Made by a program: the position numbers and the translations under genes
DNA from: JAXLXE01 sp046328115
GTDB lineage: Bacteria; Chloroflexota; UBA6077; JACCZL01
Assembly (NCBI GenBank): GCA_046328115.1
Contig: JAXLXE010000003.1
Span: forward strand, 186,001-250,000
DNA: 64,000 bases
Reading direction: 5' to 3'
Shown: piece after piece, positions 35,838-44,383 of the stretch
Position numbering within the stretch: the first letter of the stretch is position 1
How the letters are laid out: every line of letters begins with the position of its first letter
Notes under the pieces: generated by a model
What the model was told of the DNA's origin: nothing
The model's input: the letters and a program-made list of their open reading frames with translations, nothing else
Databases searched by the model: none

Positions 35838-36691
35838 GCAGCATCCTCACCATCCTCCGACACACCATCCAGGAAGCGTTAAAGCGACGCCTGATCCACA
35901 CCGGCGTCCTCGTCAGCCTGTTGTTCTTGCTGCTATACGGCATCGCCTTCGCCTGCCTCTATGGCAAAGCAACAGAGCAAGCCGCGCTCCGACCCGCAAA
36001 CCAGATCGGGCTCGTCGTCTCCAGCACACTGCTCTCCGTCCTGGGCCTGTTCGCCGTCCACCTCATGTCAGGGCTTCTGGCGTTGTTTCTCACCGTTGGG
36101 GCCATCTCCGGCGAGATAGAGTCGGGCGCCATGCACGCCGTCCTCGCGCACCCCATCCGCCGCTGGCAGTATCTGCTGGGACGCTGGCTCGGATACGTGC
36201 TGCTGCTTTGCACCTACGTGACATTGATGGCCGGCGCGCTGCTCACCATAGCGGGGACCATCGCCGGCTACGAGCCGCTCAACGCCGTGGCGGCCGTGTC
36301 AACGATTTGTCTGGGCGCCGTCAGCATGCTCAGCCTGAGCCTGCTCGGCAGCGCCCGCCTGTCCACGCTAGCAAACGGCATCGTCTGCTTCACCGCCTTC
36401 GGGGCCGCCTGGCTCTCCGGCATCATTGAGTACGTCGGCAACCTGATGGCCAACGAGGCGCTGGTGAATCTCGGCATCATCGTCAGCCTCATCGTTCCGC
36501 ACGACGGAATCTGGCGCGCCGCGTCGTTCTTCGCCCAGTCAGCCGCGTTCCTCACCGCCGCCAGCTTTCAGGTTCAGCTTCCATTCGTCGCCTCGGCGCC
36601 ACCCGCCTGGGCATTCCTGGCCTGGACCGTTGCCCACGCCGTGGCGTGCCTCGCGTGGGCTATCCACACGTTCGAAAGCCGCGACCTTTAG
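35834..36691 (+). CDS. ABC-2 type transporter permease
   Basis: A 285-residue membrane subunit with six TM segments (about 20-45, 60-95, 115-145, 150-180, 185-205 and 255-275), similar to ABC-2/NosY-type permeases. GTG start overlapping the ATPase stop. With the ATPase it forms a half-size exporter acting as a dimer. Last gene of the ECF-2 operon, followed by a GC-rich hairpin shared with the convergent MBL-like gene. Confidence 0.9.
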   Translation: MSSILTILRHTIQEALKRRLIHTGVLVSLLFLLLYGIAFACLYGKATEQAALRPANQIGLVVSSTLLSVLGLFAVHLMSGLLALFLTVGAISGEIESGAMHAVLAHPIRRWQYLLGRWLGYVLLLCTYVTLMAGALLTIAGTIAGYEPLNAVAAVSTICLGAVSMLSLSLLGSARLSTLANGIVCFTAFGAAWLSGIIEYVGNLMANEALVNLGIIVSLIVPHDGIWRAASFFAQSAAFLTAASFQVQLPFVASAPPAWAFLAWTVAHAVACLAWAIHTFESRDL

Positions 36692-36713
36692 CCCCGCAAG
36701 CCGATTTCCCAAC

Positions 36714-36748
36714 AAAAGGGGGCGGGTCCCCCTCGGTGACCCGCCCCC
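36714..36748 (-). terminator. hairpin terminator between convergent genes
   Basis: An 11-bp stem (GGGGGCGGGTC at 36718-36728 with its complement at 36738-36748) and a nine-base loop. On the minus strand it is followed by CTTTTG, giving a T-run for the MBL-like gene. On the plus strand it can still stop or stabilise the ABC operon transcript. Confidence 0.75.
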
Positions 36749-36768
36749 TCGTCGCAGTGCCGTATCTC

Positions 36769-37629
36769 CTATTTGCTAAACGTGTACACCTGGCTCCGCA
36801 CGGTCTCGGTGATCGGGATGTTCACCCCAAGTGTGGAGAGCGCCGCCTGCACGTCGGCGATCGTGGTCGCTCCGGCCGGTGGCTGCACCCGGTTGTGGTG
36901 CGGGATCAGCGTCTTCAGGTTCGGGTTATTCGTCGTCAGCAGCTTGATCCCCATGGCGATGTCCATCGGCTCGTGCGAGGCCCCCATGTGGAAGATCACC
37001 GCGTCCGGCTTGTACATCTCTGCCCAGAGCGCCATCTCCGACATCATGCCGGTGCTCCCCTGGAAGTACACCGTCCACCCGTTTTCGAACGTCACGATGA
37101 AGCCGTTCGCAATGCCACCGTAGGGGTTCTTGGCGGTCGGCTCACCAAGCCCAGAGCCATGGCTGGCTGCCACGACACGGACCGTTACCCCATCCAGCCG
37201 GTAGCGATCTCCGGAGCTAGCGAACCTCACCGGAAACTGCGCTTGGGGCACGCCGCGCTCAATAAACCAGCCCGCGAGCTCACCCGGCACAATCACCTTG
37301 GCCCCCGTGGACTTGGCGATGTCCTCGGTGCTACCGATCTCGTCCCCGTGCGCGTCAGGGGCCAGGATCAGGTCCACCTTGGTCAGGTCCTCCAGGCTCA
37401 CTGTGCTGTCCGGGTTCTTCACGAACGGGTTCAGCAAGATCACCTTGCCCTCGGTGGAAGTGAGACGGAAGGCGGACCACCCAAACCACTCCAGATTCAC
37501 GCCGGCGCCCTGCGCCTGCGCTGGCGCGGCTGGCGGCACCAGGCCGCCCACGAACAGAGCGGTCGCCACCGTCGATGCCAACAGCATCGACAGCGCACGG
37601 CGCCGCGGCGGTACGAAGGAGGAATGCAT
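36769..37629 (-). CDS. exported metallo-beta-lactamase-fold (UPF0173-like) protein, degenerate metal site
   Basis: A 286-residue secreted protein. The signal peptide runs to about residue 42 (AQA-QG), with Arg-rich PPRRRALSMLL at its front, a weak Tat-like start. The rest follows the layout of UPF0173 MBL-fold hydrolases: WFGWSAFRLTS, a loop at the THxHxDH position, a late ASHGSG, then the metal-bridging strand and LIPHHN. The key motif reads PDAHGDE instead of THGHGDH, and the later HAGD-type strand reads FQGST. So two His and one Asp ligand are replaced, and hydrolase activity is doubtful. ATG 37629 has GGAGG six bases upstream; a longer frame to 37710 was rejected. Confidence 0.82.
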   Translation of the reverse strand: MHSSFVPPRRRALSMLLASTVATALFVGGLVPPAAPAQAQGAGVNLEWFGWSAFRLTSTEGKVILLNPFVKNPDSTVSLEDLTKVDLILAPDAHGDEIGSTEDIAKSTGAKVIVPGELAGWFIERGVPQAQFPVRFASSGDRYRLDGVTVRVVAASHGSGLGEPTAKNPYGGIANGFIVTFENGWTVYFQGSTGMMSEMALWAEMYKPDAVIFHMGASHEPMDIAMGIKLLTTNNPNLKTLIPHHNRVQPPAGATTIADVQAALSTLGVNIPITETVRSQVYTFSK

Positions 37630-37814
37630 CAAATGCCTCCACGCTGAGTGTGTGTCGCCTCTTGGCGACGCGAGCGAGTGTAGCGGCCCCACCAGAGGCC
37701 CGCAACCCAACTTCCTCCGCGAGAAATGCCCCGATCACCCCGGCCAGCGGTTACCCTTTGTGACGGACGCGCGGGGGGGACCGCGCTCCCCACATCGCCG
37801 GTTGGTGCCCTTCC

Positions 37815-39362
37815 GTGTCTGTCGCTGACCCACAACGCGCGCCCACAGCCGTCCCAGGCCGCAAGCTGGTCACAGCCGGTCTGCTCGTCTCCATGGCCGT
37901 TATCGCCATGGAAGTCACTGTCGTCACCACGGCGCTGCCGTCCATCGTCGGCGAGCTCGACCGCATCGACCTGTTCCCGTGGGTGTTCACAGCCTATTTG
38001 TTGACCTCCACCGTCACCGTGCCGCTGTTCGGCAAGCTCGCGGACGTCTACGGCCGGCGTCGCGTCTTCACACTCGGAGTCGCTGTCTTCCTGGTCGGCT
38101 CGGTGCTGTGTGGTGCCGCCACCTCCATGGAGCAGCTCATCGGCTACCGGGCACTCCAGGGCCTGGGCGCGGGTGCGCTCATGCCTACCATCTTCACCAT
38201 GATCGCGGATCTGTATCCGCTTGAAGAGCGCGGCCGCATCCAGGGGCTGTTCAGCGGGCTGTGGGGTGTCTCCAGTCTGGCCGGACCCGCCTTCGGCGCG
38301 TGGCTCACCCTGGCGTTCTCCTGGCGCGCGGTCTTTCTGGTCGGAGTCCCGTTTGGCACCGCCGCGCTGTTCCTGATCGGTCGCTATTTCCGCGAACGGG
38401 TGGAACAGCGCACCGTCTACCTGGACTACCTCGGCTCTGGCCTGCTCCTGGTTGGGCTCACCGCGCTACTCCTGCTGATCACGCAGTCCGGCGCATCCGT
38501 TGCGTGGGGCTCCCCGGCGATGATCGGATTGGCCACCGTCGCGGCCGGCTGCCTGGTGGGGTTCTCGGTGGCCGAGCGCGGCGCGAAAGACCCCGTGGTG
38601 CCGCCGTCCCTGTTCGGCATGCGCATCGTCACCGTGGCCCTGATTGGCAACGTCCTCTCGGGGGCCGTGCTCTGGGGGGTCACGTCCTACGTCCCGCTCT
38701 ACGTACAGGGCGTCCTGGGTGACGGCGTCGCCGGAGCCGGCGCCGTCATCACACCAATGCTCGTCGCCTGGTCGGTCACGGCGTTCTTCGGACCCAAACT
38801 GCTGCTGAGAGTGGGGTTCTTTGGAACCGCGCTGGGTGCCACGATCCTGATAGCCCTCGGCGCAGCCGGCCTGGCGCTGCTCGGCCCGGACAGTCCCCGT
38901 TCTCTCCTCTACCTGGCCATGACCGTGATGGGCGCCGGTTTCGGCCCCAGTACCGCGGCTTTTGTGATGGCCGTCCAGGAGGCGGTGCCCTGGAACATGC
39001 GCGGCGCGGCTACCTCCTCCACCCAGCTCTTCCGCAGCCTCGGCGGGGCAATCGGCGTCGCCGTGATGGGTGCTGCCCTCCAGCACGCGCTACGCGCCCA
39101 GCTAGTCACCATTGGCGCGGACCCTGCTCTTGCCAGCGCCATTCTTGATCCCCACCGTCGCGGCAGTCTGCCCGTGGACGTCGCCAGCGCGGCCCAGGCG
39201 GCCCTGGGCGCCGCCATGCAGCCCATTTTTCTGGTCAACCTGGGATTCGCGGTCGCTGGCGTCCTGGCGCTCCTGACGTTGGGAAGTGGCGTCCGGCACC
39301 GTTTTGGCAGCCGCGCCGCGGCCCCGGCCGCGCCTGATCCAGCCCCCGCGCGATCCGGGTAA
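37815..39362 (+). CDS. MFS exporter, DHA2 (14-TM) drug-efflux family
   Basis: A 515-residue, 14-TM major facilitator of the EmrB/QacA class. Motif A between TM2 and TM3 reads GKLADVYGRRRVF. Motif C in TM5 contains GPAFGAW. The N-terminal TM1 has the family pattern MAVIAMEVTVVTTALPSIVGEL. It probably exports hydrophobic toxins with proton exchange. The start is GTG. No regulator is adjacent. The stop is followed by a structured 430-base intergenic region. Confidence 0.9.
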   Translation: MSVADPQRAPTAVPGRKLVTAGLLVSMAVIAMEVTVVTTALPSIVGELDRIDLFPWVFTAYLLTSTVTVPLFGKLADVYGRRRVFTLGVAVFLVGSVLCGAATSMEQLIGYRALQGLGAGALMPTIFTMIADLYPLEERGRIQGLFSGLWGVSSLAGPAFGAWLTLAFSWRAVFLVGVPFGTAALFLIGRYFRERVEQRTVYLDYLGSGLLLVGLTALLLLITQSGASVAWGSPAMIGLATVAAGCLVGFSVAERGAKDPVVPPSLFGMRIVTVALIGNVLSGAVLWGVTSYVPLYVQGVLGDGVAGAGAVITPMLVAWSVTAFFGPKLLLRVGFFGTALGATILIALGAAGLALLGPDSPRSLLYLAMTVMGAGFGPSTAAFVMAVQEAVPWNMRGAATSSTQLFRSLGGAIGVAVMGAALQHALRAQLVTIGADPALASAILDPHRRGSLPVDVASAAQAALGAAMQPIFLVNLGFAVAGVLALLTLGSGVRHRFGSRAAAPAAPDPAPARSG

Positions 39363-39509
39363 CGATCGCGTAGCGACCGGTTCCAGGGCACCGGAATTTT
39401 CGCTACCGGGCACTGTTGTATCTCGTTAGAGACGGTGAGCGCGGACACCCACCGCGCGGCGTACGCCTCCTGGTAGGGGCCGGGGTGCCCGTAATCGGCA
39501 TTTTGGAAC
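39363..39509. other. structured intergenic stretch after MFS gene
   Basis: No gene seen. A nested hairpin occurs at 39370-39406: outer GTAGCGA/TCGCTAC, inner CCGGT/ACCGG. A small TCTC-GTTA-GAGA stem and a GCGCGG/CCGCGC stem follow. The first may end the MFS transcript, but no T-run of terminator quality follows it. Confidence 0.4.
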
Positions 39510-39538
39510 TTGACCTATCGAATTCGCGTTGCTAAGAT
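39510..39538 (+). promoter_or_regulatory. strong sigma-70 promoter of the leader unit
   Basis: TTGACC (39510-39515), 17-base spacer, TAAGAT (39533-39538). Expected transcript start is near 39545, directly at a CCCGCCG/CGGCGGG hairpin (39546-39566). Confidence 0.7.
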
Positions 39539-39606
39539 GAGGAAACCCGCCGTGAGAGCCGGCGGGCGTTTGATGCAGTGAACTAGGTTACGTAAAGGGC
39601 CAGCTG

Positions 39607-39693
39607 GTGGTTGCCAGGCGCAAGCTCAAGCTCAGGGTAGAGCGGCAAGCGCGGCCGAAGGTCGCGGAGATCGCACGCGAATCAGAGTACTGA
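39607..39693 (+). CDS. possible 28-codon leader peptide
   Basis: A GTG-initiated short ORF with AGGG seven bases upstream (39596-39599), inside the leader transcript. The peptide is strongly basic and helix-prone (contains ARRKLKLR and ends in ARESEY) with GC-rich third positions like real genes of the window. Its stop lies in the 39679-39696 stem-loop. It may be a regulatory leader or a small protein. Chance cannot be excluded. Confidence 0.3.
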   Translation: MVARRKLKLRVERQARPKVAEIARESEY

Positions 39694-39712
39694 TTCAGTC
39701 CGCTCCCGATTC

Positions 39713-39752
39713 GAAGGCCGCAGCAGCACGATCGCGCAGCGGCCTTCTTTTT
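39713..39752 (+). terminator. intrinsic terminator upstream of the sigma-70 gene
   Basis: A 9-bp stem (GAAGGCCGC at 39713-39721, GCGGCCTTC at 39739-39747), 17-base loop, then TTTTT. It stands between the only visible promoter and the sigma-70 start. Confidence 0.8.
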
Positions 39753-39795
39753 GCCCGCCTCACCGGGGCGCCGGGAGACGGGGGGAGGTGAATCC

Positions 39796-40830
39796 ATGGC
39801 TATCAATCTAGACTACGATCTTGACCTGCAGCTCGCCGCGGCGGCAACCGAGGCCGAGATCGCACAGACCCGAGAGCAGGACCTTGCGGCTGAGGAAGCT
39901 CTGGCGGGCACTCCCGAAGACCTCAGCGCTGCCGCGCTGTACCTGCGGGAGGTCGCGCGCAATCCCCTGCTGACCCCCCGCGAGGAAATTGAATACGCTC
40001 AGGCCAACGAGAATGGGCGCGCCGCGCGCGAGGAGCTCGAGGCCGCCGTTGATCTCACCCCCGAGCGCATCGCCGAGCTTGAGACCGTCGCGGCCAACGG
40101 CGCGTGGGCCCGCCGCCGCCTGGTGGAGTGCAACCTCCGCCTCGTGGTGTCCGTGGCCCGCAAGTACATCGGCCGCGGCCTGCCGTTCCTGGACCTGGTC
40201 CAGGAAGGCAACCTGGGCCTGGACCGCGCCGTGGACAAGTACGACTGGCGGAAGGGTTTCCGCTTCAGCACCTACGCGTACTGGTGGATTCGCCAGTCCG
40301 TGAGCCGGGCTGTCGCGGAGCAGGCCCGCACCATCCGCCTGCCCGTCCACGTGGGTGAGTTTCTGTCTAGCATCGCCAAGGCCCAGCGCGAGCTGGCCAG
40401 CGAGCTCGGCCGCGAACCGGCCCTGCGCGAGGTGGCGGAGCACCTGGAGCTGCCCATCGCACGCGTCGAGGAGACACTGCGCGCGGCCAAGCTGCCCATC
40501 TCGCTCGAGACGCCCGTGGGCGAGGATGGCGAGACCTCCGTGGGTGACCTGGTGCCAGACGCGGAGGCTACGGACCTGGAAGCAGCCGCCGAGCGGTCGG
40601 ACCTCGCCCGCCGGCTGGACGTTGCTCTGGGCGAGGCCCTCACCGAGCGCGAGCGAGCCGTCCTACGGCTGCGGTTCGGGCTCGGCGGTGGTGAGGCCCA
40701 GGCCCTGGGCGACATCGGCCAGGAGCTCGGCATCAGCCGCGAGAGGGTCCGCCAGATTGAGGCAGAGGCGCTGCGCAAGCTGCGCCGCACTGACCTGCGA
40801 TCCCGCCTGGCGGAGTACCTCGAAGGCTAA
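39796..40830 (+). CDS. RNA polymerase sigma-70 factor (RpoD/SigA-like, group 1 or 2)
   Basis: A 344-residue sigma factor with region 1.2 (SAAALYLREVARNPLLTPREE), region 2 (about 105-185: LVVSVARKYIGRGLPFLDLVQEG ... FRFSTYAYWWIRQSVSRAV, covering core binding, -10 recognition and melting), region 3 and region 4 (275-340; GISRERVRQIEAEALRKLR). No acidic region 1.1 is present, and 344 residues is short for a primary factor, so an alternative group-2 sigma or a compact primary sigma are both possible. ATG 39796 is fixed by GGAGGTG at 39784-39790. A strong terminator lies both upstream and downstream. Confidence 0.93.
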   Translation: MAINLDYDLDLQLAAAATEAEIAQTREQDLAAEEALAGTPEDLSAAALYLREVARNPLLTPREEIEYAQANENGRAAREELEAAVDLTPERIAELETVAANGAWARRRLVECNLRLVVSVARKYIGRGLPFLDLVQEGNLGLDRAVDKYDWRKGFRFSTYAYWWIRQSVSRAVAEQARTIRLPVHVGEFLSSIAKAQRELASELGREPALREVAEHLELPIARVEETLRAAKLPISLETPVGEDGETSVGDLVPDAEATDLEAAAERSDLARRLDVALGEALTERERAVLRLRFGLGGGEAQALGDIGQELGISRERVRQIEAEALRKLRRTDLRSRLAEYLEG

Positions 40831-40854
40831 TCTACCCTCGTTCACTTCCCCCCG

Positions 40855-40884
40855 GGGGCGCGCCACGCGGCGCGCCCCTTTTTT
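40855..40884 (+). terminator. intrinsic terminator of the sigma-70 gene
   Basis: A 10-bp all-GC stem (GGGGCGCGCC and complement), ACGC loop, then TTTTTT. Confidence 0.9.
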
Positions 40885-40953
40885 CATGCGCTCGCCTGCT
40901 CTCAAACGTCCGTGGTCCGCATACACAATCTGCCGATCATGGTTCCCCGGCAC

Positions 40954-40959
40954 TATAGT
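40954..40959 (+). promoter_or_regulatory. -10 hexamer for leaderless polB transcript
   Basis: TATAGT, with exactly six bases before the GTG at 40966. Transcription from the seventh base would begin at the start codon. Confidence 0.45.
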
Positions 40960-40965
40960 GATGAC

Positions 40966-43338
40966 GTGATCAGCTCTCCGCCCGCGGTTGACCCCGCCGT
41001 ACTGCTCTTCGGCTCCGACGACACGCCCGGCATCGTCTCCGTCAGCGCCGGTCGCGACGGCATCGCGCGCGTCTGGCGCCGGGTCGGCAGTCAGGTCAAG
41101 CAAGACACTGCCCGGTTCCCAAACTGGTTCTTCCTCGCGGATAAGGGGCTCCTGGACGGGCTCAACCCGGCCGCGCTCACCCGCGACGACATCGCAACCG
41201 CCTCCGGCGACGTTCCTGGCGGGCTCGGGATCATTGAGCTGGGTGGCTCCGGGCCATTCAAATGGGTCGTGCTCACCAACCGGTGGGCAGACGTAGAGGC
41301 CCACGTCCTGAATCGCGTCGGCCAGCGCCCAACCGCTCGGACGCCGGGGAGGCTCAGCAACCGCTCCAGCCTCAGCGCGCTCGACGGCCTCACCTACGCC
41401 CGAACCCCCGCGGAGCAGTACCTGTCCATCACCGGCCGGACCTACTTCAAGGGGATGGCCTTCGACGACACGCATCGCCTCCAATTCGACCTCGAGACCA
41501 CCGGACTCGACGCCTCCACAGACCGCGTGTTCATGATCGCGGTCTCGGATAACCAGGGCTTCACCGCGGTACTCGACAACGAGGGTGACCCCTCCGAGAA
41601 CGCCGAGCGCGACCTGATCCAGCGCCTCGTCGAGCTTGTCCGCGAGCGCGATCCGGATGTCCTCGAGAACCACAGTATTTTCAACTTCGACCTTCCCTTC
41701 CTGGTCCGCCGTTGCCATACCCTCGGCATCCTCCTGGCCATCGGCCGCGACGGCAGCACGCCCACCAGCTACCCAGATACCATCAAGGTCGGCGAGCGCA
41801 GCGACACGTTCACCCGCTACGTAGTCGAGGGGCGCGAGGTCATCGACACGCTCCACGCCGTCCGCCGCTACGGCGCCATCGTCCGAGACATGCGCCAGCA
41901 GGGCCTCAAGGAGGCGGCGAAGTACTTTGGCTTCGCCAAGAGCGATCGCGAATACGTGCCCGGCGCCGAGATCTGGACCACGTTTCAGAGAGACCCAGAC
42001 CGGGTGCGCCGCTACGCCACTGACGACGTGCTGGAGGTCCAGGAGCTCTCGCGTGTACTCATGCCCACATCCTTCGCCCTCAGCCAGATGGCACCCAAGC
42101 CATACGAGCGCGTGGCCACGGCGGGCACCGGCCAGGGACTCATCGAGCCCATGCTGGCCCGCGCCTACCTCTGCCAGGGCTGGTCCATGCCTAGCGGCCT
42201 CGCCTCAGGCGGCTCCTACGCTGGCGCCCGCACGGACCTGTTTACCAGCGGCGTCGTAGAGCACGTTGTCAAGGCAGACGTGGCCTCCCTCTACCCCAGC
42301 ATCATGCTGACCTACGGCATCGGCCCCCGAACCGATGAGCTAGGCGCCTTCCTGGGTCTACTCAAGGAGCTCACCCGCCTCCGTCTGGATCACAAGGCCG
42401 CCGCCCGCAAAGCCACGCCCGGCAGCCGCGACCTTCTGGAGCACGAGGCCGCCTCCAACGCCATGAAGCAGCTCATCAACTCCTTCTATGGCAGCCTGGG
42501 CACCAGCTTTGCCCTCTTCGCCGACCTCAACGCCGCCGCCGAGGTCACGCGCCGCGGCCGCGAGATCCTCACAACCATGCTACTCGAGCTCGAGCGCCGC
42601 GGCGTTCTGCTTATCGAGGCGGACACGGACGGCGTGTTCTTCGGCGTGCCCGCCACCTGGACCGAGGCGGACGAGCGACAGCTCATCGCCGAGATCGGCA
42701 ACGCCCTCCCCGGCGGCATCGAGATCGAGCACGACGGCCGCTACGCCAAGATGTACAGCTACGCGGAGAAGAACTACATCCTGTTGAGCTACGACGGTAG
42801 TGCCCGCCTGGTCGGTGGATCGTTCCGGTCCAGCAAGAGCGAGCGCTACGGTGAGCAGTTCCTCCGCGATGCCGCGCCCCTGCTGCTCGCCGGCGAGTTC
42901 GGCGAGCTGCGCGACCTGTACCGTCAGACCATTGGCCGGCTGCGTGCGCGCGAAGTCCCGGTGGACGACGTGTGCGTGAGCATCGTCCTCAGCAAGACGC
43001 CCGCCACGTATAAGAAGAGCGGGCGCCGCGAGGAGCAGTACGAAGTACTCCTGGGCGACGGCCAGACCACCTGGAAGACCGGCGATCGTGTCCGCTACTA
43101 CCAGGCGGAGGGCAAGCGGAAGAAGCTGGCCGAGCGATTCGACAACGACTACGATCCTGAGTATTACGTCAAGAAACTGCGGCAGACCTACTGCAAGCGG
43201 CTCAACAAAGCGCTCACGCCCGAGGACTTCGACGCCCTCTTCGGCCAGGAGGGCACCCAGAACGGCGGCCTCTTCGGCGACGGACTGGAGGGCATGCAGC
43301 TCCTGACCACCCGCGAGCGCACGCCAACCGCCTTTTGA
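40966..43338 (+). CDS. family-B DNA polymerase
   Basis: A 790-residue DNA polymerase B with proofreading. Exonuclease motifs: Exo I FDLETTGLD, Exo II NHSIFNFDLPFL, Exo III YATDD. Polymerase motifs: A DVASLYPSIM, B KQLINSFYGSLG, C EADTDGVFF (DTDG in place of DTDS). The N-terminal 165 residues are family-specific and the C-terminal 200 cover palm-thumb. Bacterial PolB enzymes usually work in repair or translesion synthesis (Pol II role). The chosen GTG 40966 lies seven bases after a TATAGT box, giving a leaderless transcript; GTG 40912 and ATG 40939 are open but would lie upstream of that start point. Confidence 0.92.
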   Translation: MISSPPAVDPAVLLFGSDDTPGIVSVSAGRDGIARVWRRVGSQVKQDTARFPNWFFLADKGLLDGLNPAALTRDDIATASGDVPGGLGIIELGGSGPFKWVVLTNRWADVEAHVLNRVGQRPTARTPGRLSNRSSLSALDGLTYARTPAEQYLSITGRTYFKGMAFDDTHRLQFDLETTGLDASTDRVFMIAVSDNQGFTAVLDNEGDPSENAERDLIQRLVELVRERDPDVLENHSIFNFDLPFLVRRCHTLGILLAIGRDGSTPTSYPDTIKVGERSDTFTRYVVEGREVIDTLHAVRRYGAIVRDMRQQGLKEAAKYFGFAKSDREYVPGAEIWTTFQRDPDRVRRYATDDVLEVQELSRVLMPTSFALSQMAPKPYERVATAGTGQGLIEPMLARAYLCQGWSMPSGLASGGSYAGARTDLFTSGVVEHVVKADVASLYPSIMLTYGIGPRTDELGAFLGLLKELTRLRLDHKAAARKATPGSRDLLEHEAASNAMKQLINSFYGSLGTSFALFADLNAAAEVTRRGREILTTMLLELERRGVLLIEADTDGVFFGVPATWTEADERQLIAEIGNALPGGIEIEHDGRYAKMYSYAEKNYILLSYDGSARLVGGSFRSSKSERYGEQFLRDAAPLLLAGEFGELRDLYRQTIGRLRAREVPVDDVCVSIVLSKTPATYKKSGRREEQYEVLLGDGQTTWKTGDRVRYYQAEGKRKKLAERFDNDYDPEYYVKKLRQTYCKRLNKALTPEDFDALFGQEGTQNGGLFGDGLEGMQLLTTRERTPTAF

Positions 43339-43378
43339 GCCAGCTCAGTCCGCACCGCCCCCAACGAACCGACGCCCC

Positions 43379-44383
43379 GTGCTGAAGACCGGCAAGCTGG
43401 ATCCAGACACCCTGCGCCGGTTGCTCCACGGCCGGCTGGGGGTGCGCCGTGACGATGTCGCGGTCCACGCCAGGCTCGGCGAGGACGCCGCCGCCATCAC
43501 GTTTGGCGATGAGCTGTGCGTCGTGTCCAGCGATCCCATCACCGGCGCAGCCGCCAACGCCGGCTGGTACGCCATCCAGGTCTCCTGCAACGACATTGCC
43601 GCCATGGGCGCCACTCCCGTAGGCGTGCTCGCCACTATCCTGCTGCCTGAGTCCAGCGATGAGTCGGAGGCCGTGCGCCTGATGGACGAGATGCACGGTG
43701 CCGCCCTGGAGCTCGGTATCGAGATCCTCGGCGGCCACACCGAGGTTACCGCCAGCGCCAACGCCCCCATCCTCTCGCTCACCGCGCTGGGCCGCGCCCC
43801 GCGCGAGCGGCTGGTGGCCTCCGGCGGCGGCCGCGCCGGTGACGCCCTGGTCCTCACCAAGGCCGCCGCCATCGAGGGCACGGCCATCCTCGCCGCGGAC
43901 CTGGCTCCCATCCTGGCACCGCGCGTGGGTCAGGCGATCCTGGACCGCGCGCGACGATTCATCGATGAGCTGAGCGTTGTCCGCGAGGGCACCGCCGCCG
44001 TGGGGCTGGGCGCCACCGCCATGCACGATCCAACCGAGGGCGGCGTGCTTGGCGCGCTCTGGGAGCTCAGCGAGGCGGCCGGCCTGGGTTTCGAGGTCTC
44101 CGCTGAGGCCATCCCCGTCCGACCGGAGACAGCCCAGATCTGCCACGCGCTGGACGCCGATCCGCTCCGCCTCATCTCCAGCGGTGCGCTCCTGATCGCC
44201 TGCGGAGACCCCGATCGCATGCTGAGCGGCCTTCGCCAGGCCGGCGTCGCCGCTGCCTGCATCGGACGGCTCACCGCCGCCGAGCGACTCGTGCGCTACG
44301 CTGATGGCACGCGCCCAGCCGGGCCCGTGGTACGCGATGAGCTGTGGCGGGTCCTGGAGGCTCAGGCGGGGCCGCGCGCGTAG
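43379..44383 (+). CDS. AIR-synthase/HypE-like ATP-binding protein
   Basis: A 334-residue member of the PurM/HypE/ThiL/SelD superfamily. The N-terminal domain has the acidic LGEDAAAI and SSDPITGA segments plus SCNDIAAMGATPVG, which bind Mg-ATP. The C-terminal domain has GDALVLTKAAAIEGTAIL and HDPTEGGVLGAL. HypE itself ends in the PRIC cysteine tail used for cyanation; this protein ends in LEAQAGPRA without a terminal Cys, so it is not a working HypE. It is better described as an AIR-synthase-related protein of unknown substrate. GTG start. The TAG stop lies in the loop of the terminator hairpin. Confidence 0.85.
   Translation: MLKTGKLDPDTLRRLLHGRLGVRRDDVAVHARLGEDAAAITFGDELCVVSSDPITGAAANAGWYAIQVSCNDIAAMGATPVGVLATILLPESSDESEAVRLMDEMHGAALELGIEILGGHTEVTASANAPILSLTALGRAPRERLVASGGGRAGDALVLTKAAAIEGTAILAADLAPILAPRVGQAILDRARRFIDELSVVREGTAAVGLGATAMHDPTEGGVLGALWELSEAAGLGFEVSAEAIPVRPETAQICHALDADPLRLISSGALLIACGDPDRMLSGLRQAGVAAACIGRLTAAERLVRYADGTRPAGPVVRDELWRVLEAQAGPRA

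Larger units (their letters stand above)
39545..39752 (+). ncRNA. candidate small RNA or attenuated leader upstream of the sigma-70 gene
   Basis: About 208 nt bounded by a good promoter and a good intrinsic terminator. It begins with a 7-bp hairpin at the 5' end (39546-39566), has an internal GAATCAG/CTGATTC stem-loop (39679-39696) and ends in the terminator at 39713-39752. I do not recognise 6S, SRP, tmRNA or RNase P signatures. It could be an independent sRNA or the leader of the sigma-70 gene 43 bases downstream, which has no other visible promoter. GCGGCC at 39651-39656 can pair with the terminator's 5' arm and so could act as an antiterminator. Confidence 0.5.

Noticed and set aside
39363..39752. 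Known structural RNA such as 6S, SRP RNA or tmRNA
   Set aside because: None of the conserved sequence cores of these RNAs is present; only the promoter, hairpins and terminator can be supported.
43379..44383. Hydrogenase maturation factor HypE
   Set aside because: The C-terminal cysteine tail needed for cyanate transfer is missing and no hyp or hydrogenase genes are near; only superfamily membership is kept.
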